Assembly: GCA_000467715.1 (NCBI GenBank) | Contig: AJFK01000240.1 | Location: 1 to 64,000 of the forward strand | Reading direction: 5' to 3' | Length of the DNA: 64,000 bases | From: Hysterium pulicare CBS 123377 | Taxonomy: Eukaryota; Ascomycota; Dothideomycetes; Hysteriales; Hysteriaceae | Shown: piece by piece, positions 36,201 to 48,170 of the stretch | Layout of the letters: each line of letters begins with the position of its first letter | Position numbering within the stretch: position 1 is the first letter of the stretch | Position numbers and translations under genes: made by a program | Notes under the pieces: model-generated | Databases searched by the model: none | The model's input: only the letters and a program-made list of their open reading frames with translations | What the model was told of the DNA's origin: nothing

Positions 36201-37571
36201 CCCAGACTGCCCAAAGACCTTGCCGGATACAAGCGACGTGCATTTCGCATCAAAGATTTGACCACAAGTCCGACAGTGGTGCTTCCGTCTAAAGGTAGAG
36301 AAGGAATCTCCACAATTGAAACAGTCCTTCGCATTCTCGTCAAGCATCCAAAATTCCTTGTCCAAGACTTTTCTTCTCATGTGCGTGAAAGCATTGTGGG
36401 GTAGATTGTTGGCAAGGTTTCTCGCAGACTTCCCGCGAATAAACTCGGGAACAGGTTGAATGGCCGGGCTTCTGGCAGTCGTGGCTGTCATCACGGAGCT
36501 TAAGCCATCAGAGGAGGAGGCCCTAGAAGGTCTCCAGCCAGGCAAATGCGAGGGTCCGATCTGAAGCAACGGCGGGCGCTGTGGACTTGGAACAGTCTCC
36601 GGACGATCACCCGTCAACGGAACTGGTACTTCTGGCACCGTTAATATTTTATCAGGGTTTGGTTCGGACCCCTTGTTGAGTGAAATAGGAGCTTTATAAT
36701 TATCTTCTCTCTGTGACGACGTCTTGTGCAAGCTGGGACGGGCATCGTCATGGGTTGATGACTCCGAAGGGAAGGTAAACTTAGTAGAAAGATCGGGAAT
36801 AGGCCCGTCCTCAACTAATATAAGATCATCTTCAGTAGTATCACTTTCTTCATCCTGTAAATCTAAATCGCCCCTTTGATGACGGAAAGGCTCTTCGTTT
36901 CTCGGCGTATTTCGAGGAGCATCAGTCGGTTTAGAAGAGGAAGTTGCTGGAGCTGGCGGCGTACTTTTGGCAAGGGAGTCGAAATTGAAGTTACCCAAAA
37001 GCTTTGGTTGCGAACTTGCAGGACTCTGAGAGTGATGCTCCTCGACTTTCGTGGCTTTCAGTGGGTCAAGGCTCGTTCCTAGTGAGGGCTTTGATTTTGC
37101 TGTCGGAAGAGAGGTCTTGGATCCATTCAACGATGCTTTCGAAGAGACAACAGGACTTGAAACATCGGAATCTCTCGAAGAAGGCAGTTGGTTGTCTGCA
37201 AAGTTTGCCACCAACGGAGATTGTAGCCTGGAAGGTGGACCAGAAACAACTACGGGCGAGGATACTGCGGTACCGATAGGGCTTCTTGGAGTCTGAAACT
37301 TCTTGCCAGTTGACTTGCTTCTTGAGCTACCTACTGATGTATCGTCTGGATTATCACCGCCATCTCTAACTCCTCCTACCGACGCTCTGATCCGACTGTA
37401 TAATCCACTTAAACCTCCAGGGACAAGTTCTATGCCTTTTACGTCTCCGCCAGAGGACGAAGTAGGAGCCGAGGTGAAGTCGTCAAAGGTGGTAAGAGTA
37501 GTGGACTGAGATGCAGTGTTGTGTATATTATCGAGTGTCTCTTGCAGAGACGCGGGAGATTTGGGCATCAT
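30211..37571 (-). CDS. FAB1: 1-phosphatidylinositol-3-phosphate 5-kinase Fab1/PIKfyve
   Basis: This enzyme makes PI(3,5)P2 on endosomes and vacuoles and controls vacuole size and sorting. The model has two exons (37571-30539, 30482-30211) and gives 2434 aa, the expected large size. Order of domains: a disordered Ser-rich N-terminus; a FYVE zinc finger (about 400-465; [22 protein letters not shown]); a TCP-1/Cpn60 chaperonin-like domain (about 790-1040); a Cys/His-rich CCR region; a long disordered linker; and the C-terminal lipid kinase (about 2095-2400) with [25 protein letters not shown] and the [16 protein letters not shown] end. The last splice (ATAG|AC) is needed for that end. The first in-frame ATG is at 37571; the frame stays open upstream with no ATG, so a 5' exon may exist. 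Confidence 0.93.
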
Positions 37572-38255
37572 GCCCCGCCTGGGACTGAAAGCGCTGCGAC
37601 GGCCGGACAAGGCAAACTATTGAAGTTTTAGAGAACTGTGAGAAGGCCGCTGAGCCCAGTCGTGGTTATGGAACGGCATCAGGTTGCGTGCAGTAAAAGT
37701 TCAGCAAGGCGGGAATGTTCAATATACGAAACGGAGACGAGGTCATGGCCGATGCAGCGGAATAGGATTTTGGGACGGTCTGGGTGGAGGATGAAGGAAT
37801 GCGGTGCAGCGAGGATATGGGTACTGTGAGTGGGTCATCACATGTTTGAATAGGCCTCGAGATGGTGTTGAAGTCGAGGCAGCCTTTGATGACGCGGGTT
37901 CAGGCATTCATCGCCGGCATGTGCCAAGCCCGCGGCGTTTGTCCCGAGAGCTTCAGCCTTGCCTACCATCCACAGATGGAAACCAAAGTGCCTTTCGTCC
38001 TCGCTGCCAGTCCTCGTTTGCTTTGAAACCACGAACTCTGCTCTGACCCAATTCATTCTTCTGCATCAGCGCTTCCAGTCTTAATAAGGTATTGCTTGGG
38101 TTCGTTCTGGCCCCGCACGCACCCACATTCACGCCACAGAACGCGTCCACGCGTGTTCCCAGCGTCGGCAACCTTTGGTCGTCCATTTCCCTCCCTATGA
38201 ACAACAGTCGACTCTACAGACTCCTGAACGGTTGCCATGCGTTCAGTAAACAAAG
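37572..38255. promoter_or_regulatory. Divergent promoter between FAB1 and TPP1-like gene
   Basis: About 680 bp between divergent genes. No separate gene is supported. A small 5' exon of FAB1 could lie here. Confidence 0.4.
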
Positions 38256-41200
38256 ATGGCTAATTTGCTAAGTGATTGGCTCCGCAAGACAACCGTAGGG
38301 GAGCTGCAAACAGGTATTGAATGGCTTCGTGCTTGCAAGGACGAGAAGATTGGCATTAAGCAGGAGAAGCTTGACGACGGTAGAACACGCTCTGCGCGTT
38401 CTCCAACTCGGGCTAACTTTTCAGGTCCCTCCTTCCAGCCCTTCTACGACGATGACGGCAGCAATCTGCGTATCACTGTCGATCGAGGCATTGGAAAGAG
38501 GAGCAGCGTTCAAATCATTCAGGTACTGACATGCCCTCTTCAGCTCTATAATAATTGCTAATCTCCATACACAGATTTCTCCCGTAGTGATCTTGTCTGA
38601 CGGCCATACCACTATCCCCGCTAAGTTCTCGTCCACTTGCATACACAATTTCGAGAAACAGCATGGTAGATCAATCAAGGAGGGAACCCAAGGAGGCATC
38701 ATAGCTATACCAAAGTTCGAAATTGTTGCGACTCCGTACGGACAAAGCCTTCACCGGGTATCACTGCTCATCGATGGTTTGGAATGGCAGGGCGGTTCGT
38801 CACCTGTTGTATTTGGCCGCCTGCAGGCCATTCAGGATGATGAGTTTATAACTAATCTTCTTGAGAAACTTCAAACCATACGGGATCCCTCGGCCCACAC
38901 ATCCCAAGACGATTCGCAACCTCATGAATCCAGTCCTGGGAATCCCATCGAGATCGCGGATGACAACGAGCCAGATGAATCAACTCTCAACACACAAGTC
39001 CCCTTTGGCACTCAAATTGTTGAGCCTATGCGACGTAGAAGGCAGGGTTCCTTGGAGATTGTTGGGCATAACAGCTTGGAACCAGTTCTGGCTGGAAATA
39101 CTCGGAGGCAAGAGTTGCCTCCCATGAGGCAGAATATTCTGAATCTTTTGTGGCCCAAGCAGCAAGCTTTGTCATACCCGCAAACGTCAAGGATTATGCC
39201 ACCTACTTCTCCGGAACACAGAACGGTGCGTCCAGAATTCGTCGACGCAGACAGAGAGGGAATCACGAGAGTTCTCGCGACTGTTGAAGCTACTTCACCC
39301 TCACTTCCGGATAGAACGCGAGAATCCTCCGCAGAACGCCATATACGGAACCAAGTGGCCAGATCGATGGAGGGCAACATCGAAATAGTTGACTCGAGGC
39401 CCCAGAACGTTGCAGAAGTCTCCGTTGAACAAGCGAACGACGGTCGCAACACCACGACAGCCGAGTTCATCGAACACGGATCTACCGAAGCGCAGATCGA
39501 GCAACCAGTCATTGCATCAACCGAGGCCGACTATTATAGTCCCGGCTGTGACTGGATGAAGGTGAGTTTTGGTTTTGGTTTACCTGTCATCGGCTTGTGA
39601 CTAACCATCGTAGGGCATTCCACTCACTCGTGCTGCTGTCTCTATCCCTGTCGACCAACGAACCATCTTGAATAGACCTGAGTGTAAGCCTCTGAAATGT
39701 TGATAGATCGATTTGTGCTGACACAACTAGCCTGGCTTCCGTCCTTGCCAGGAAATAGATTTCCTATTGCAAATGTTCCTATCAAGATGCTCAAAAGTCT
39801 TAATGATGTTGCTGAATCACGCCATATAACGAATAACGACCCTGCTTCTGAGGATGAATCTGAGGAAGTTGACTCAGGATCCGAAAGCGACAACAGTGTC
39901 AATGCTGAGCCAGCACCAGTTGTCGGGTTCGAAGCAGATACCAGATCTCTTTCTGACGCAGAGCCTCCGTCCTCTCCAATCCCATGGTCACCATCTCCTG
40001 AGAGAGACGGTCAACCAGCTTTTGACGCTGGCCTCCCTCCAGACAGTAGCTTCAAGGAGCCAGACGACTTCGCAGTTCCCGTTGCCCAACGAAATAAGAC
40101 AGATACACCTGTAAACTCAAGCCTCGGATCCCAACCACAATCTGAGCCTAGGAGAAGTGATGTAGAGCCAAATGGTAGTGAATCATCATCAAGAGACTCA
40201 GCTACTCCAAAGCCTAACCTTTCTCCGAAAGACTCAGTAGATCTGGAAGCTCCAGGCCAATGTCTCGGCAGTGCTAAACAAAGTGTGGATGGCTTAATTG
40301 CATCACAAACACGCTCCCCACTCCAGAGTTCCCAAGCCTTCCATTCATCCCGGCCCATTCCCCTAGAGCAAGACGTATTGATGGATAACAGCGATTCGGA
40401 TAACGACTTAGAGGTTGCTGTACCTCAGGCGCTCGGTGAAGACTGGGACACCGGCAATATGCAGTTGCCGCAGGTCTCAGAAGGAAATAAACAAGTCTCA
40501 TCACAAGGGGCTGTTCATCGGCGTATGCCCATAATACAAGTCAAAGAAACACCTTACAATGCATTGAAAAATATGCGCTCTTTGCCACCTACTAAATCAG
40601 CCTCCTCTGGGTCACCTCAGAATTCAAGTGGGAAATCGAAAACGTCGTCTACTTCGGTGGTTCCCTGCACTTACAAGGACGTTCAGGCATGTCCGTCGGC
40701 GCTGAAGGACAAGACGAACATCCAACAACCCACGCAGGAAGCTCGTCCACTGTCTGATAAGCAGACGAGTCGACCTCTCGTTGGTACACATGAGCAGCAT
40801 TCCACTCAACCCCAGAACTCTTCCTCCTTGCCAGTGATGCACACACCTTCCAACTCCGAGAATACGTACATACAGTTCAGTCCCTCAAACAAAGTCGCAA
40901 GTTCACGAGGCCACTCGCCACAGCTTGTACCTCGTCAACTAGATGATGAAAGATTCCGTTCCGACAAGCGACGGCCCAGTAACTCACCTGAGAGTAAGCG
41001 ATCAAGGCAAGCAAAGAAACTAAAAACTTGTTCTCTTTTCAGCCAGACTCCTCTAACCCAGGACTCTGCAACATCTTCTCATGAACAAAGGCGAGAATAT
41101 TTCAAGGAGTTTGGAGTTTGGCCAATCGATTCTGGTTTACAGAACGAAAATTATCAGGCTGAGGACCTCGCGGTCAGAGACACGGAGATGCTTGCAGTAT

Positions 41201-42516
41201 CCAATGAAGATGTAGACCCTGCGGACCATCCAGATCAGAACAAACAAGTAGTGTCTCTTGATTCATCTCCTCGGCAAGAGACCGTACCGCCATCTCCGAT
41301 CCCGATATCTAGTTCACCTGGTCCATCAGGACAGGGCGGTATAATCAAGGCAGGAATCATTCCATCGCAACGACCGCCCCAGGAAGGTCAGGATGGTCAA
41401 ATGCCGATCTCGCATTCGGCCTTGGATCATCACTCTGGTCGTAGTGTGAAGGATCGGCGGACTCATCGATCACGTGTTCTGGAATCTGCATTGCGGAGGG
41501 AGAGTAGCTCAAATGTGGTTGCTGTGAAAGATCATCACTCACCTAAAGTCCACTCGGGACGCAAAAGACAGCGTGAATCCGATGTGAACACGCAGCAAGA
41601 TCAGCGGTCTCCCTACTCTAATTCGACATTGCGAAAGGAGCGTAGTCCGAAGTTGAAAACAATGCAACCTCCTCCAAGTCCATTTGCGTCTGAAGCTCGA
41701 TCAGATCGTGGACCTGCTAGGGCTGAAAAGCCTCCTTCGATGAGCACTCAGACCGTATTCGAGAAGTTTAAAGAAGCATATCCTGGCTATACTGGAGACT
41801 CAAAGCATTTCTTAGGTCTGTGCAGGCAGATTCGAGATGGTCGTGCTAAGGGCATCCACAAATTTTTGTGGGATGATTTCATTATCAGGAATCGCCTCGA
41901 GTATAGGGACTATCTTGTGAGGTGCGGGGAGGAGGGTGACGATCCCATTCCATATCAGGATTTTTATCACGAACAAATCGAGGAGCCAAAGTTCAAGAGC
42001 AGCATTATGAATACCATAACGCTCCAAGAGGCACTCGGGGATCCGTCGTCGAAACCTGGGACTCCCACCCGGAACTCACAACAACCTCCTCCATCCGTGA
42101 TTCCAGCCCGACGTCCGCCAACAGCTCCGGCAGCCATGAGACGAAGTCCCAAACGTGCTAGGCGTTCCCTGCCCTGGAGCGGAATGTCAAGTGCTCCAGA
42201 CCCACCGCCCCGTCGCTCACTGCCGTCACAGCCCTCTCAAAGCAGTAAGCTGCCCCCTTCGTCTTCTAGTCACTCGTACTCTCGCGACTTATTACACACC
42301 AAAGCGACTAACTCGCGGACCGAAAAGGAAACTATCCCCGGTGGCCGAATCGAGGGTGATGCGAAGTGGTATGAAGATTCGAATACTCCTTTTAAGGAAT
42401 GGGTGAGCCAGTATGAGCGACTCACGAGTTTCACTGGTCAGAAGGGAAGGCTCCAGGAACGGGAAGTTGTCAGGCCGCCACGACAGAAAGTGGATGTGTT
42501 GGCATGGAAGGTTTGA
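38256..42516 (+). CDS. TPP1/Tpz1-like shelterin subunit with telomere OB fold
   Basis: The model has four exons (38256-38522, 38575-39561, 39614-39683, 39731-42516) and gives 1369 aa. The N-terminal ~190 residues resemble the TPP1/ACD OB fold: LLSDWLRK, then VVILSDGHTTIPAKFS, the glycine turn TQGGIIAIPKFEIV and the strand HRVSLLIDGLEWQ. This matches the order of human TPP1 (WIRELI, VVSDGTHSVRC, RLLLLQD). A very long, Ser/Pro/Gln-rich disordered middle follows. Near the C-terminus a second conserved-looking module (about 1117-1200) has FEKFKEAYPGYTGDSKHF and LWDDFIIRNRLEYRDYLVRC. TPP1/Tpz1 bridges telomeric single-strand binding Pot1 and telomerase. The assignment rests on the OB-fold pattern and is likely but not certain; Tpz1 function is inference. 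Confidence 0.72.
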
Positions 42517-43552
42517 GGTCAGAAGAACAGATGCAAAATAAGCGCGGGCTATAATTTCGGTTCTAATTGAATTACTGCTTTAAGCGTGTAATTGCCAGGC
42601 GTTCGTACGTCTTCCTCATCCAGACTGGGCTCGAATTTGGACTGGCGCAGTTTTATAGGTTTGCTTTAGGATGTGATACCCAGCAGTGGTTACTGCTCTC
42701 ATTAAAACTTGAAGGCTCGGGAACAGTGGGGCAAGCTGCTTCTAGTGTAAAATGCGAGACATAGCAGCAGAAGGCAGTGCTAATATGTAATTGACACCGG
42801 CATCCGGTGAACCTGTCTCTAAAATCAATTTTACCTTGACTTTGTACTACATGATAGCACTGGCAAACTCGACTGGGCACGGCCCATGACTTACAGGAAT
42901 AAGTTGTAGTCTTCAGGGCGGGTTTTCTCACCATTCTTAAGATATAACTCGTTTCAGCAATGGATATCACAACTTATGCTCGGATGTTTAAGTCGTTTTC
43001 CTGTGGACCGAGGAATATTATGTAGCGGAAAAGCCTTGTCAAGGATCCTTTCGAGGCGAGAAGAGCCCTTGAAGGGTGCGTACCTAGATTACTTTGATTT
43101 AGGTGTGGCTGGGCGAAGTTACTTTGAAGGCTAGGACTTGGCCAGGGGAATCTCAAGAAATACAATAGTTACATCACGATTGGTATCATTATTCATCGTA
43201 CTACTGATATAAGTCATATACGACTTTCCGAATCACCAAGAGTATAGCAACTTGATTTGAAGCCATTGGCCGAGTCCCAAACTAACTTTGTAGGCTGATA
43301 GTAAATCAGTCGGTAGGCGTAGACTCATCCTCCAAGAACGGCGAACTTTGACAACTGTGTGGATGTATTGCACAGCCTTCAATTTTCTAAATGGAGAAAC
43401 TCTAGTTCATCTAGCTCCATTGCGAGGTAAAGACATGCTCCTCCCCCTGCGGAAGTATATAATCTCATCTCATCATTACACCGACCTCCCCATTTACCAA
43501 ATGCTCCCCATCACGCATGGAGGTCCTACTAATACGACCTAACTCTCCGACA
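42517..43552. other. 1 kb intergenic region between convergent genes
   Basis: No gene supported. It contains the 3' flanks of the TPP1-like gene and the CCC1 homologue. Confidence 0.3.
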
Positions 43553-44696
43553 TCAAACAACACCCACAGGCTTGACACCATTAATCCCCCTCACAATACC
43601 GTAACTACTCCCAGCCGCCAGCACGCCCACACAAAGCGTCTGCAAAGCACTGGCTCCCGCCGCTTTCCCACCACAACCCGTGACAACAGCCTTCACGTAG
43701 CCGAAGACGAGCAGAATGACCACGGTGATGCTGATGGAGACGAACAGCGCGTGCTCGACGTTGCGGATGGCGAAGTAGGGGATCATGGGGATGAGGCCGC
43801 CTAGGAAGTAGGAGAAGCCCATTACGAGGGCGGAGATCCAGGCGCGAGAGGTGTTGGGGGGTGAGAGGTTGAGCTCGAATTGCATCATGAACTGTGAGAG
43901 GGGGTGTTAGTATTGGATTTGGTGGAATGTTACTTGTTTAGGAGACGATCAATGTCGGAATGCCATGTACTCCTACCATACACCAAGGAAAATGCTTGTT
44001 AGATTTCGGAAAACGTACCTTCACCCACATCTCCTTATCCCTCTTCAAACACTCCACAACCGGCCTAACAACTTCGCGCTTCATATCATACGCAGCAAAG
44101 ATCTCGTATATTTCCTCTTCCTCGGCCTCGGGCACTTCTTCCACTTCGCGCCGCTCCCGCGCTTCTTCCACTTCGTACGCTGCGCGCTCCGTCACGGCTG
44201 CTAGGTACGCGCCTAGACCCATGGAGATGGAGCCTGCGAAGAGCTCGGCGAGTCCGGCTAGGATTACGAGGCGGGAGGAGCCGATGCTGGTGGTTGGGTT
44301 AGATAATGTGGGAGATCTTGGTAGTGAGGGGGGAGGGGTGGGTTTAGAGGTCTAGACATGGCCTTGAAGAGGTGAAAGGAAGTGCACTACGCGAAGTTGC
44401 CCAAGTCTACGGTAATGGAACGGCGTGTAGAATAAAAAGCTCCTTTCAAAGCATAAACTGTGGGAGAGAAACGCTTACCTAGATAAACCAGCAGTCAAAG
44501 CGAAAGGTACAGTCAAACCATCAGCGAATCCAATAATGGAATCACGAACAACGGCACCATGTGCGGAATGCTTTTCAGCGTGCGGATAGGGGTCGAAGGT
44601 CATGTCCTGGCGTTCAGATCTATTGGTGCGAGATATGGCAGTGCTCTCGGACATGGTGTCGGTGGTTGTTTTCTCTATGACGGGCATCTGAGACAT
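43553..44696 (-). CDS. CCC1: Vacuolar iron transporter, CCC1/VIT1 family
   Basis: A vacuolar membrane protein that moves Fe2+/Mn2+ into the vacuole for storage. The model has three exons (44696-44479, 44286-44019, 43891-43553) and gives 274 aa. A soluble N-terminus leads to the first helix signature VVRDSIIGFADGLTVPFALTAGLS. GSISMGLGAYLAAVTERAAYEVEEARE then begins the cytosolic Glu-rich metal-binding helices (EEVPEAEEEEIYEIF). The C-terminal half has PPNTSRAWISALVMGFSYFLGGLIPMIPY and two more helices. Five helices in total, as in VIT1. The splices rejoin LS|SIGSSR and MWVK|FMMQFEL in frame. Confidence 0.92.
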
Positions 44697-45663
44697 GTTG
44701 ACTGAAGTAGTAATGGCGTGCTTAGAGTATAGAAGGTTCTATACTGTAGGATTATAGCGTGCTGATTCGTAGAATTCTTGAGGGTTGTCTAAAGGTGTTG
44801 GCAAGGCCTGGTGGTTGAAGGTCAGTCAATGACTCTTTGTTTGCTTTACCGGTGATTCAAGGTGGATTTCAGGTATCTGTCGTACCAACTTTGCTTTTGT
44901 CCGGGCTGTAAGATGTTGAAGTATGCGAAGTTCTCGGAGAGCTGTCTTCTCGCTGGAGAGAGTGAACTGTCGTAGAGGTTGAAGGAATGATGATGGGAAT
45001 TGGGGGAAAAGAGGTAGTAGGAAGTAACGGACTGTCGAGGCAGAACAAAAGAGCCTTCATATTGCGGCCTTTCAATTAATGCACTTTCCAAAATAGAGGG
45101 GTGTAGTCGATATCTGATGCTTTGTGAATATATATCAGATCGTGGCGACCAATGAAAGAGCAGCCATTACAAAGCGGGGTAAGACAGGGGAAGTGAGCAC
45201 CAACAATAAACTTGTAATATGCAACTCGAAATTTCTGGATAGGCTTACAATTTCTCAAGGCGGAGGCTATGAGTAAGAACAAACAACTAGTCCACGATGG
45301 TTGTCGTGATTCGCACTACTACCGATTTTCAATAGCCGTCCGGACCTCACCTTTGTGAAAACACATTTTATTCCATATGCTACTTCCCGAGTAATCTTAA
45401 GGATATGGCAACTTACTTTAATGCCTTATGCCTTTCTCCAAGTCTACATCAGCTTTGTAGGCTAGTGGCGATGAAGGTGGTAGGTGCAGACAGATCCTCC
45501 GGAAACGATCAAATCTGACACCATTGTGTTCATTCAACCATTTCTATCAACGGTGTTGCGACCCAATTCCGCAAATCAGTTGTTTTTTGTAGTTATCATT
45601 TGGTCTGTGGTCTAGTATATCCTCTCTAAACCATAAGCAAACACTGTGATGAGCACTGCCTCC
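44697..45663. other. Intergenic region upstream of CCC1
   Basis: About 970 bp. No gene supported; overlapping short minus-strand frames between 44846 and 45282 match nothing. It likely holds the CCC1 promoter. Confidence 0.3.
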
Positions 45664-46313
45664 TTACCCAACCCTCTGGCCACCCTCCTCAGTGCCGGCA
45701 GCTGTTGGAGTTATCCCAGACTCCTCATCTTTCTGTTTCCTCCTGAAATCAAAACCCCGACTATTGGTGTGATGAGATGGTTCTATCTCATCAAGCGGTT
45801 CATAAGAAGTGCCATCGAGCGCAACAGGAGGTTCGCTGGAGAGATGAAGGTACCAATAAAGGCACCCAACAAACAAACTCCCTATATGATATTAGCACAA
45901 TCTACCATCTACGAGCATAGACGTCTGATGAAACGGCTTACTCACCACCAATGATGTTTTCAATTAGCGCAGGAATAATGCCCTTCCAGATGTAGAGCCG
46001 AACGGTGACTTTAGGAGGGCCTTGCCAGATACCCATGGGCACGAAGAACATATTGGCCCGTGAGAACGATGACCGTAAGGCCATAAGGGAAGACAAGCGC
46101 ACCAGCAGTACGGATGAGGCCAGGTGCATTTTGCTGGTACCATGGTGCAGTATTGGTGCTTATGAGTGTTGCGCATGCGAAGGAAAGGATCATGCCGGCG
46201 CTGACAGCCGACAGGAAGGCTTTATCGTAGCGCATATTTGCTTTGACAATCCCTGAGCGGGCAACAATCTCAATAAACTCCGTTGGGGAGTAAGCGTTGA
46301 TCGATTGAACCAT
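45664..46313 (-). pseudogene. Broken formate/nitrite transporter (FNT family)
   Basis: The N-terminal part (from 46313) is a clear FNT start: SPTEFIEIVARSGIVKANM, then helix 1 and helix 2 ending in YGLTVIVLTG. The next bases, in another frame, read directly into ANMFFVPMGIWQGPP and LYIWKGIIPALIENIIGG, which belong to the end of helix 5 and to helix 6. An intron (45882-45945) then leads to a C-terminal tail ending at 45664. Intact FNT channels have well over 100 residues with helices 3 to 5 between these points. Here that segment is missing and the junction near 46054-46060 is out of frame. The two family segments GANLF and ANMFF share sequence, so a microhomology deletion is a likely cause. 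A functional pore is not expected. Confidence 0.8.
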
Positions 46314-48170
46314 GGCTGCGGATTGAAGAGCGCCGAACGAGCTTGGTGTATACCTAAGATTTCCAACTTCTAGCTGCAGCTTCTCTAGGACCAGGGCGAG
46401 CCGCTAATATATATTTTGTCTCCGCCCCATCCACATCCTGGCTTATTACCAGTGTCTGCATAATGCGATTATCGAAATACTGGGATGCCGCATCGTCGGC
46501 AGTAGGAATGCTGAAAGTCCTATCAGTGAAGATCAACTGGAGTTTAAGAGGCTTACACTTGTCGCCTGAAAGAACTAAGAACTTCAATTAGCTTCCAAAA
46601 GCTCAAGCTGTACTAACTGGGATAGAGAGGAGCCTTATTCGGACACGATTTATGGAGTTGTTGATAGAGCTAAGAGCGCTGATTTGACGCCACCCGAATC
46701 GATTAGACATAACAGGGAGGAGGCCCCTACGCAGATCAAGATGAACAAGCAGAGACTGTCGAGCTGATCTAAAAAAAAGAAATCTCCGCGGGTTTTGCTT
46801 TTGTATATGGAGATGTTCGAATTCGGCTTGACTATTGGCTATCAAACCGAGTCATGCTGAGACGAACGTTAATATAGAAGGGGACGAGTAATACACAAGA
46901 GAGGAAGTGACGCGCAGCATTGGCAAGCCTGCATATGAAGGTGGCTGATAAAATGTGGAGAGTCTTAGAAATGCTTAATGAAATGGTCGGCGACGTCGAA
47001 ACGCGCGTGTACGCTATCCAAAGCCACGTAGAAAACGATAAGAGATAAAATAGTAATATTTGTGCTACCAAGATGCCAAAATTGGTGCCATGATTCCCTA
47101 GATTCTGGCTTCGCGTTTCCTAGACAATGAATAACAGAAGTCTTTGCCGATAATAACATCAATATCCGCTGAGGGTTAGATACTCCTCTAGAATCATAAT
47201 ACCACGCTCAACCATGTATGCGCCCAGCCTGAAAAAAGCTTGACAAGATTGATGCGCAGCCCAAACTCCAACATTTTATTACACCCATTAAGATGCTAGT
47301 ATACTCACCGCCTTCGAAGTAGAAGAGGTATTACTTATGGTCCGACTATCATGAGGTCTGGCACGTGCCAGAAACGACTGCAAGCTTATGCGTTCGGAGC
47401 AATGCTGGGACTAATCCATGACTATACAAGTACTGGTAATACCTGCCGGTGTTCGTCAATGTTAAGTCGGAATTTGTACCACTTCAATTAATCGTGGTAC
47501 CTTCATGAGACTTGGGGTTAGACAAAATCATCGCGATCAGATGGAGAAACTTACTTGATAGAGTCCCATACTTCTTGAAAACACCGTATAGTATCGCTCA
47601 CATATGTCGCTGACGCGAAGCCAGCCCTCAAATGAACAGTTTATTAGGGAATAGGTGGGGCCAAACCAGAGAGGGATAACGTTTCTCGCAATTGTGCCAA
47701 CGATTGGCTATATGCTTGAGAAACAGTTTACCCACTTTGCCCCCCAGGTTTTCAATTTTTTTTCGACATAGGGCCGGGAACTCCTCCGAGTATATTGATA
47801 TCACTAGAGAGTAGGCAGGATGATAATACGAGAAGCAGTTGCCTGTATGTTGAGAAGTGGACCAAAGTGAAGTTGAGCCAGGTTGTCGTCTGCAGCTTGG
47901 ATGAGTGCATGGGTGTCGGACCGTCGGGTAAAAGTGGTGCAAATTGACTGTCTATTGGATGTGGTAGGTAGTATATTATTGATGTCAACGTGGTGCAATT
48001 GATTATAAAAAGAATGGAATAGTTATTCCAAGGACCTAATAGCGATCGATTGATAAATCTTCATCTCAAGTCAGAGGTACAAACCAGGGAAATCTAAAGA
48101 CATGCATTGGACTAAGTCGGTCAGTTCCGAGGAAAAGATGAGCAATTTAGCGCTTGCTGATTGGCCATAG
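46314..48170. other. 1.9 kb region with one possible gene remnant
   Basis: No complete gene. A minus-strand stretch at about 46357-46540 encodes a protein-like segment (PTADDAASQYFDNRIMQTLV and AARPGPREAAA), but no exon chain can be built around it. It may be a gene remnant next to the broken transporter. The rest is AT-rich without recognisable content. Confidence 0.3.

Noticed and set aside
44846-45282. Overlapping minus-strand frames upstream of CCC1
   Set aside because: Short, low-information peptides in competing frames; most likely promoter sequence.
45664-46313. FNT gene rescued by an intron at the junction
   Set aside because: The helix-2 and post-helix-5 segments abut with no bases between them, so no intron can hold the missing part.
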